Shown here: one piece after another, positions 56,566 to 64,000 of the stretch | Layout of the letters: each line of letters opens with the position of its first letter | Position numbering within the stretch: the first letter of the stretch is position 1 | Assembly: GCA_009760855.2 (NCBI GenBank) | Contig: WPIO01000164.1 | Coordinates: 552,001 to 616,000 of the forward strand | From: Cristatella mucedo | Taxonomy: Eukaryota > Bryozoa > Phylactolaemata > Cristatellidae | Direction of reading: 5' to 3' | DNA length: 64,000 bases | The notes under the pieces: generated by a model | What the model saw: the letters and a program-made list of their open reading frames with translations, nothing else | The model's database searches: none | Told to the model about the DNA's origin: nothing | Program-made: the position numbers and the translations under genes

Positions 56566-57479
56566 CTTACATTTACATGTCGCGGCCCTTACATTTTGAC
56601 GGCCAGATAAACTGGCTAAAGGCAGAGCAATGCCCAAGCTCGAGGGTGAATAGCCTGCCCGATTGTGTGAACCCAACTGCTGTTGCAGCTCAGATGGTTG
56701 GTTAGTCGTCTCTTCTAGCCGGTATCTGAGCAAGTGTGTTCAGGAGGCTTCGAGCTCACACCTGGATGCACTTAGTGAAGCCATCTTCTTTTGGCCAATG
56801 GTTGAAAGTCCTAATGATTGGCTTTGCTTCGACGCTTGGGGGGCTGCCACTTGAACCGATTCTCGGTGCCTGCCTCTTCCTCTAAGAGCTAGGGTGATAA
56901 GTTAAAAATAAGTCTTTCTCGCATCGTGGCTAAAAAAGAGAATGCAGAGCCTGAGGTGACGATTTCTGTTGATCAGCAGATGTTGCTATCGATGCCACAC
57001 GTGCAGTCGCCTGTAAGAATAGCTGTAAATGTTTGGGTCCTTTTTCTGCTTGGAGGTCTTGGGCTTGTTTTTGTTCGCTTGACTGCTGAGGGCCTGCCTG
57101 AGCCTTGGTAAAGTAGTTCTCGATTTTAACCAGACTGAACCTATTTAAGATTTGTTTATACCTTTACATGATCCTAAGTAGGTTGACATAGGAAATCTGT
57201 GTGGTAGGTGTGACTGTTTTAGACTTGTGGTTAGGGTTGCCAGAGCTGAGCAAATGAGGCACACTCTTATACTGCCCAGGAGCACCCTTGCCCAGCAGGA
57301 GCCGTGCTTTCCATGCAATTGAGTCGCATGCCTGTACTCCTCGAATCACTCTGCTCTCCTGTGCAGCTTTTCTTCATTTAGGATAATAATAACGCCTGAA
57401 AACTACTAGAGTAAGAAAGTGATCTTGGTGTTTGGCATAGCTACTGATTCCAAAAAATAAGCGCTGGGTTGTTAAAGGT
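56566..57479. other. Rab5 intron, no recognised feature
   Basis: The 61-codon frame at 56926-57111 has a hydrophobic stretch but no start context or family. Confidence 0.4.
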
Positions 57480-59640
57480 GGAAGTATGCACTGCAGCTAT
57501 CAGTACCATAATTTTTCTCCTGGGAGATGCCATATTCTGATGCTGATGTGGCTGCAAGGAGCTCAACGGCTCAGAATCATTTCCTTAGCAAGGAATTTAT
57601 GTATTGCACCGATTGGTAACATATATCATCTCACCATCTCCTCAACCGCTCCCATGTTAGCTCCTTACCTGATGATCCTTGTGATGATCTAGCCGATCGC
57701 TTCTCACGATTCTTTGTACAGAAGATACAAGATCAGGGAGTCCATCGCTGCGATGACAACATCCCCACTAGAATGCTGTTTCCCGATTCCTGGCTGCACC
57801 TCAATGTCTACATTTAAGCAGGTCACTAGTGATCTAGTCCTGAAGTTCCTATCCCAATCAAAGAAGACAACAAGTCCTCTTGACCCTATTCCCACTGTCT
57901 TGCTCCTATGTTGCATTGATCTGCTGCTGTCATGCATAACTAACATCATTAATATGTCGTTAGCCTCAGGTAATGTCCCAGCACCTTTCGAAAAAGCTGT
58001 AGTCAGGCCAATTCTCAAGAAAGCGACACTAGACCGAGAAAACTTGAGTAACTACCGCCCAGTCTCCCTTCTATCACTTCTATCAAAGACACTGGAACTG
58101 GTCGTGGCAGACCGGCTTAACTCATATATCGAAACTTCAAACCTTGCTAGTAAGTTCCAGTCTGGCTTTAGAGCTAATCACTCCACAGAGTCAGCATTAC
58201 TTAGGTTATACAATGACCTACTTAGGAATGCAGACATGGGTGGAGTGTCTCTGCTTGTTTTGCTCGATCTTACGGCAGCTTTTGATACTATCGATCACAA
58301 AGTTCTTCTAGAGCGCCTCTCATCTCGCCTGGGCATCACTGGCACTGCTCTGCAGTGGTTCAGGTCCTATCTCAGTGGGAAACTCCAGAGTATTGATGTG
58401 AATGAACAAAGATCATCTGAAGTACCTCTGAAATATGGAGTACCTCAGGGCTCCATTCTAGGTCCGGTTCTTTTCACGGTTTATACTCTCCCTCTTGCTG
58501 ATGTGATTGCCAAGCACAATCTAGGCTTTCACTTCTATGCGGATGATACTCAGTTGTACCTTTGCTTTGATTGCTCCCAGCCTTCGAGCACCTCAAATTC
58601 TCTCAACTCACTTGCTGCATGCTTTGATGACATCCGCACATGGATGGCAGCAATATTTCTAAAACTAAACGATGATAAAACTAACTTACTAGTTATGGGC
58701 AAACCCAATGTGATTCACAAATTGGAAAAGCTGAAGCTCAAAATTGGCTCTGCCAGCATATCTCGTGTTAAATCAGCTCGAAATCTAGGTGTCATGTTCC
58801 AAAGCGACCTCTCGTTAGACGACCACATCAGCTCCACAGTCAAGTCTGCCTACTTTCAGCTACATAACATTGCTCAAACTCGGGCTTGTTTAGATAAGGA
58901 TACCGTGTCTAAGTTGGTCCATGCAATCGTGACTTCCTGTCTCGACTTCTGCAACTCACTGCTTACTGGCCTACCGGCATGTGCGATCAGCCGAATGCAG
59001 CTGGTGCAAAACTCCACAGCTAGGCTTGTCTGTCGTGAGCGTCGCAGTTGCCACATCACACCACTTCTCGCCGACCTTCACTGACTACCAGTCAAGCAAG
59101 GGATTGACTTAAAGGTTTTATCGCTCACTTTTAGGTCACTTCATTCTTTGCTTCCGGCCTATCTCTCAGATCTACTTCCCCACCAGGCCAAGCATCGTAC
59201 CACCAGCTGTTTGGAATCAAACTGTTTACCTATACTTCGTACAAACCTCAAATCCTGTGGAGACCGTGGCTCTTATTCGTATGCTCCCAAAGCCTGGGAC
59301 TCTCTCCAGACCTGCATCAGAACATCCCCTGACTTGACCACATTTAAAAAGAACTTGAAAACATGCCTATATAGGACAGCATTTAGTGGGTCCCTGTGAT
59401 TCGTCCTCGATGTGCTTGTGTGTGCTGACACTGTGCATGCTGACACTAACCACATTTGCATGCTAACCCGGTGCATGTCACCCCTAACCACGTTGTTCAT
59501 GTTGTTTGTCAAGCATGATTTTACTCACGATTCAATCGCCTTTCCCTTTGCAGCAAATGTAATGCGCCTAGGAAGAGATTGAGTTCTCTGATGGCGCTTT
59601 ATCAAGTGAATAATTATTATTAGTATTAGTATTACGTTAT
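57480..59640 (+). mobile_element. LINE-A, longest copy (L2/CR1-group non-LTR retrotransposon, RT region to 3' tail)
   Basis: The best copy of the main family. A 456-codon frame (57714-59084) carries reverse transcriptase motifs: NYRPVSLLSLLSKTLE (113-128), motif A LVLLDLTAAFDTIDH (181-195), motif B YGVPQGSILGP (241-251), and catalytic FHFYADDTQLYL (272-283). The C-terminal part includes KLNDDKTNLLVMGK and [11 protein letters not shown]. The frame ends where a conserved Trp codon is TGA (59083-59085). A later frame (59148-59399) finishes the ORF2-like protein with a RAFS-YAPKAWDS-type end. A frameshift near 57720 separates the upstream linker reading DDLADRFSRFFVQKI. The endonuclease is absent, so the copy is 5'-truncated and dead. 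The tail contains GCGCCTA...GAGTTCTCTGATGGCGCTTT, then AT-rich repeats. Confidence 0.88.
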
Positions 59641-60465
59641 AGGTATGGTTAAGATGAGGTTTGTCAATGACATATCCACATAGATTGCAGCAAATAACTA
59701 AATAAATATAAAACTAATTTACTTGGCATGGGCCAATTAATGTGATTCATACTCAAAATCGGCTCTGCCAGCATATCTCCTGTTGAGTCTGCACGAATTC
59801 TAGGTGTCATGTTCTAAAGTGGCCTTTCATTGGACGACCGCATCAGCTCTGCAGTCTGCATACTTTCTGCTGCTACATAACATTGATACAATTCGGGTTT
59901 TAGGCAGGGATACTGCATCTAAATTGGTCCATGCATTTGTGACATCTGGTCTTGACTTTTATAACTCACTGCTTGCTGGTGTACCGGACTGTACAATCAG
60001 GTGCATGCAGCTGGTGCAAAACTCATCAGCTAGGCTTGCCTGTCGTGAGCGTCGCAGTGCCACATATAACCACTTCTCGCCGACCTGCACTAATTCCCAG
60101 TCAAGCAATGCATCGACTTCAAGGTTCTGTCTTTCACTTTTAGGTCTCTTCATTCCTTGGCTCCGGCCTACCTATCAGATCTACTCCCCCACTAGGCTAA
60201 GCATTTTACCACCTACTTTTCGGAATCTGCCAAAAACGCCTGTTTATTGCAGTATTTATTGGGTCCATATCATTCTCCTTTGTATGCTTGTGCATGCTGA
60301 CCCTGTGCATGTCACCCCTAACCATGTTATGCGAGTTGTCTGTCATTGAGCATACTACCACTATCCATTCAATTGTGCTTCCTTTGCAGCAAATGTGAAG
60401 TGCCTAAAAAGAGATTTGAGTTCTCTGACGGTGCTATATCAAATGCATTATAATTATTATAGAAA
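59640..60465 (+). mobile_element. LINE-A degenerate copy
   Basis: Encodes [20 protein letters not shown] and SLLAGVPDCTIRCMQLVQNS, then loses frame and ends in 3' UTR and tail (gtgcctaaaaagagatttga). It immediately follows the 57.5 kb element in the same orientation. Confidence 0.8.
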
Positions 60466-61944
60466 TTGTGCAATTTCAAGAGCATTGATCCTCTGGGTAT
60501 TTAATGTCGGTGTGCCTTTCAGAATCAGTGCTTGAAGGAGACTAGAGTGCTAATTTGTTAATTAAAAAATTAATGCACAGTTTCTGGCACAGTTTCCAGT
60601 GCCAGAAACTGTGCTAGCACTGGCCCTTTTTCTGTTAAATCTGTGAGAGCTGGTGAAGCTGAAGCACGTTTTCCGACGGCCAGGTAGCGCAGCGACTTTG
60701 CTAAATGTATTCTACTAGTACCTTCACATGGGATGGGGCTAGAGCGATTGGAAGATCCTCTCGTTTGCAAGGAACTAGGGGCACTCTGGCCAACTGCCAC
60801 TGACTGGGCAGCCATAAGATGCCGAGTCCCGAGACCTGCAACTGAAGGTGGCTGCACAGCAAAGCGATATGGCAAGGCCAGCTTGGCCGAGCTAGTGCAG
60901 TCACTGGAAGCTGGCAGTCACTGGACGCTGCTAGAGGACCAGAACCAGTGGGAAATAGCAGGGCAGCTTTGAATGTTGGTGTCTGCAATTTTCCAGCCAG
61001 TGGAAAAGAAAGTGCAGCAGCAGAGTAGGCAGCATGAAGCTGAAAAGCGGCTGCTGCTGTGGACCCGAGCGAGAGCTGCGCCCACTGGACTCGTGAAGAT
61101 TGGTGCTGGATTTTTTTTTTGGACATATGAAAGGAAAATGGATATCTTCGTAGAGCTGTGACTGCTTTAAACACACTGGCTTGGGGTTGTTTTTTTCCTG
61201 TTCAGGCCTTGGAGGGATTTTGCTGCATCTTGTTCCTGGCATTCTTGATCAGTCTGCTTAGATCAGTGTGGTGCAATATCAGTCTAGGCATTCGGTGCGG
61301 TTGACGACTGCAGGGGCAACAGCTTTATGTCAGGTTGGATAATGAGCCAGCTGCCTACCGACCATAGCGCTGGCCTGCAGAAATGCTCATGGCCTTGCCT
61401 GTAAATGATTTGTGGTTTAGTGGCTGACCTGTTGAGTGGTAGAAATCTTAAGTGCAGCTGCTTCCCATACTGATTTCTCCTTTTCACATGCTCTCTCACA
61501 TGCTGGCAAACCTCCCACCTTTTTGTGGACAGTGGGGTATGGTTGTGCTGTGCATGCCATCTATTTGTATGCATGCCACGCGTGTATGCCGTGCGTGATC
61601 GGTTTGTTTGAGGCACCTTTTTTTGTGTGCATGTGCATGTCGGGAGTGCACATGTAAGCTTGCAAACCACAATATTCTCATTTTCTTATTTCCGAGTAAT
61701 GCCAGAGTAGGTTAGGTGAAGGGGAGGGTCATCGGTGTGCTACTTTTGCATTGCAGCAGTTTCAGGAATCATTCAGTTTTGACATCCGTGTGGCAGTGTC
61801 ATTGTCTTGTTGATTGACTTCGGAAGAAGAAAGAAAAAGATATTTGTCTTGTCTTACCAGCATCACTGATACGTTATACCATTTTGGACCAATGCTGCTG
61901 GAAAGAGACACAGAGAGAGCGAGAGAGACAGACACGGAGAAAGA
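60466..61944. other. Rab5 intron, mostly unrecognised
   Basis: Besides the hairpin at 60575, overlapping frames on both strands at 60700-61170 show no domain. Treated as non-coding. Confidence 0.4.
60575..60614. repeat. Perfect 16-bp inverted repeat (hairpin)
   Basis: GCACAGTTTCTGGCAC (60575-60590) and its exact reverse complement (60599-60614) are separated by an 8-nt loop. AT-rich sequence precedes it. It could form a stable stem in RNA or a cruciform in DNA. Confidence 0.9.
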
Positions 61945-62081
61945 GACATTCAACATAATTCATTTGTACGGTGCCCTAAGAGAACCTAATCTCAGTTCAG
62001 GCACTTCACATATGCCTCGGGGCTCGAGCCCACGACCTCGACCGGGACCTTGGTCGGGGCGAGCACCTTAACCACTGGGCC

Positions 62082-62085
<4 letters not shown>
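61945..62085 (-). mobile_element. SINE-2 abutting (GA)n
   Basis: Inverted copy with the same blocks as at 55.9 kb. The tRNA head (ccttaaccactgggcc) runs directly into a GA repeat. Confidence 0.8.
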
Positions 62086-62114
<29 letters not shown>

Positions 62115-62131
62115 AAGAGAGAGAGAGAGCA
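62085..62131. repeat. (GA)n tract
   Basis: GA repeat with few interruptions adjoining the SINE-2 head. Confidence 0.95.
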
Positions 62132-62994
62132 TGTACAGTTGCTTTGATGTGTTGCAAGCCACGAAGCCACCTCTATGGCTCGATGAAACTTCATTCGTGT
62201 CATCTGGAGACCAGTCGGTCTGCCCTCGGAAGGATATGACTGGGTTCTCCCCTCAATCTGCCTATTGCTTAATTGCTGCAGCTGCCACCGTCTGTTGCAG
62301 AGTGTGCTGCACCAACTTGCCGTGCCGTTGTTGTAAGACAGCTGCTTACTGTAGCAGTGGCCCACTCAAGCAAGAGGCTGTGAAGCTGCCTTGTTTTTCT
62401 GTTTCTCAGGCAGAGCATATGCTCCCAGGCTCTGAGAAAAAGCATTGGGCAATTCATGCCGTTGCTCCTAGCTTCTTCTGCCATGTCCATTTGCATCTGT
62501 GCACATGCATGGTGCAGAACTAGCCCCCTCCCCCTTGCCAGTACCTAGGTTCTGTCACGTGATCAGCAGATAGCCGTGGAGAGTTATCGGCCTCTCCCCC
62601 CCCCACCTCTAGGATCGGTGTGCTCTTGAGTTGTTGTACTCGAATCTGTATGGTGATAAGTAGTTTCAGTAACAAAGTAGTTTTTTAATTGCAGTGGTCG
62701 TACACAGCAGCGCTGCGCTGCTGCGTCGGTTAGGGTGTATTGCGTCGGTTAGGGTGTATTGCGTCGGTTAGGGTGTATTGCTTCTGCAGTCCTAATATTT
62801 CTTGTTGGTTCTTTATTGTTATTCGTAGCAGCATGTGGTTGTATTATATTATATTATTGTATTTATATTTATATTGTGCTGCTGTTATATGTGTGTTAGC
62901 AAATTATTGTGTGGATTAGCCAGGGTAACGTATAGTGTTGGTCTGCTGATGACTAAGCTCACTTGTGTCTGCCCAAAGTACTGGTGGCTGACGA
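62132..62994. other. Rab5 intron, no recognised gene
   Basis: Cys-rich frames on the plus strand (to 62523) are without pattern. Contains the 19-bp tandem repeat. Confidence 0.4.
62723..62779 (+). repeat. 19-bp tandem repeat, three exact copies
   Basis: GCGTCGGTTAGGGTGTATT is repeated exactly at 62723, 62742 and 62761. Each unit contains TTAGGG. Confidence 0.95.
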
Positions 62995-63110
62995 AATTTG
63001 GTCGTCTGCAACTACATAATGACTAAGTGAGGGTTATGCTGGGGGCGTTTCTGTAGTGTACTCCTAGTTGCCGAAGTCGCTTTTGGTATGCATGCGTTCT
63101 TAGTTTTTTC
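62995..63110 (-). mobile_element. LINE-B terminus fragment
   Basis: Weak but collinear match to the LINE-B 3' block (ctgcaactacataatgacta, gcttttggtatgcatgcgtt). Confidence 0.45.
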
Positions 63111-63368
63111 AGGAACTATGTGCCGCCTCTGCTCTGGTGGCATGCTTGCATACATTATCTCTGTGTCCCTGCTCTACCGGTCTTTCCTTTGTCTCATATT
63201 AGTGCGTATTGCTTCCCTTCGGCAAAGGCTCAAGACAGGCCTTCGTGGGACAAAGTGGGGCCACGGCCCCTAGGACCAGAAGTCTGCAGGCACTGAGCTG
63301 CTCTGTCGGACTTGGGCTCAACAGGCACACAGCAGCTGCTCCAGAGTCCGAGCGGTGCTCGGTGCCCT

Positions 63369-63801
<433 letters not shown>

Positions 63802-64000
63802 TACCGGAAACCCTGCCGCCTGGCCGGCTCGCCCCGTCGGGCGATCTTTGCGATCAGAACTGCCGTTTTTTAAAACGTGTGCTTTGCAGTGGTTAAATTG
63901 TTGCTGCTGTTTTAATGGTTCGACCAGACATGGTACCTTGGTCTCCTGAAAGCATCCTTAGCTGCTATTGTAGTGGTCCTTCTTGGGAGTCAGTTTATTG

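Overview
The window is genomic DNA from a metazoan. It has spliced genes with GT/AG introns, extracellular domains encoded on symmetric phase-1 exons, a cilium-specific gene, a Rab GTPase, and many retroelement fragments and microsatellites. The species cannot be named from the sequence. About 5-7% of the window is recognisable protein-coding exon. Most of the rest is decayed LINE/SINE sequence and simple repeats.

Region 1 (about 2.9-31.3 kb, minus strand): one large gene assembled here from small exons. In transcript order it encodes a signal peptide, three Ig-like exons, a thrombospondin type-1 (TSP1) exon, a C-type lectin-like domain (CTLD) split over two exons and followed by a second TSP1, two sushi/CCP exons, and the start of a second CTLD. 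The nine well-bounded exons add up to exactly 716 codons with no frame conflict. The 3' end of the gene is not resolved. I know of no family with this exact architecture, and it is the best candidate here for something undescribed.

Region 2 (39.0-49.4 kb, minus strand): six exons of EFHB (CFAP21), a ciliary EF-hand protein, with matching phases at every junction. Region 3 (53.7 kb, plus strand): the first coding exon of Rab5, whose intron 1 runs beyond the window. EFHB and Rab5 lie head to head across a GC/CpG-rich interval. The human orthologues EFHB and RAB5A are neighbours in the same arrangement on 3p24.3, so this looks like very old conserved linkage.

Repeats: at least three L2/CR1-group non-LTR retrotransposon families. 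LINE-A has a hairpin tail and (ATT)n, LINE-B has a different 3' end, and LINE-C has an 86-bp VNTR. There are two tRNA-derived SINE families, and the tail of SINE-2 resembles the LINE-A 3' hairpin, suggesting a shared retrotransposition partner. Also present are a hAT-like (DUF4371-type) transposase fragment, an AHNAK-like repeat fragment, a fold-back-like element enclosing plant-type CCCTAAA repeats, and many microsatellites including a roughly 430-bp (CT)n tract. All LINE copies seen carry stops, frameshifts, truncations or internal deletions.
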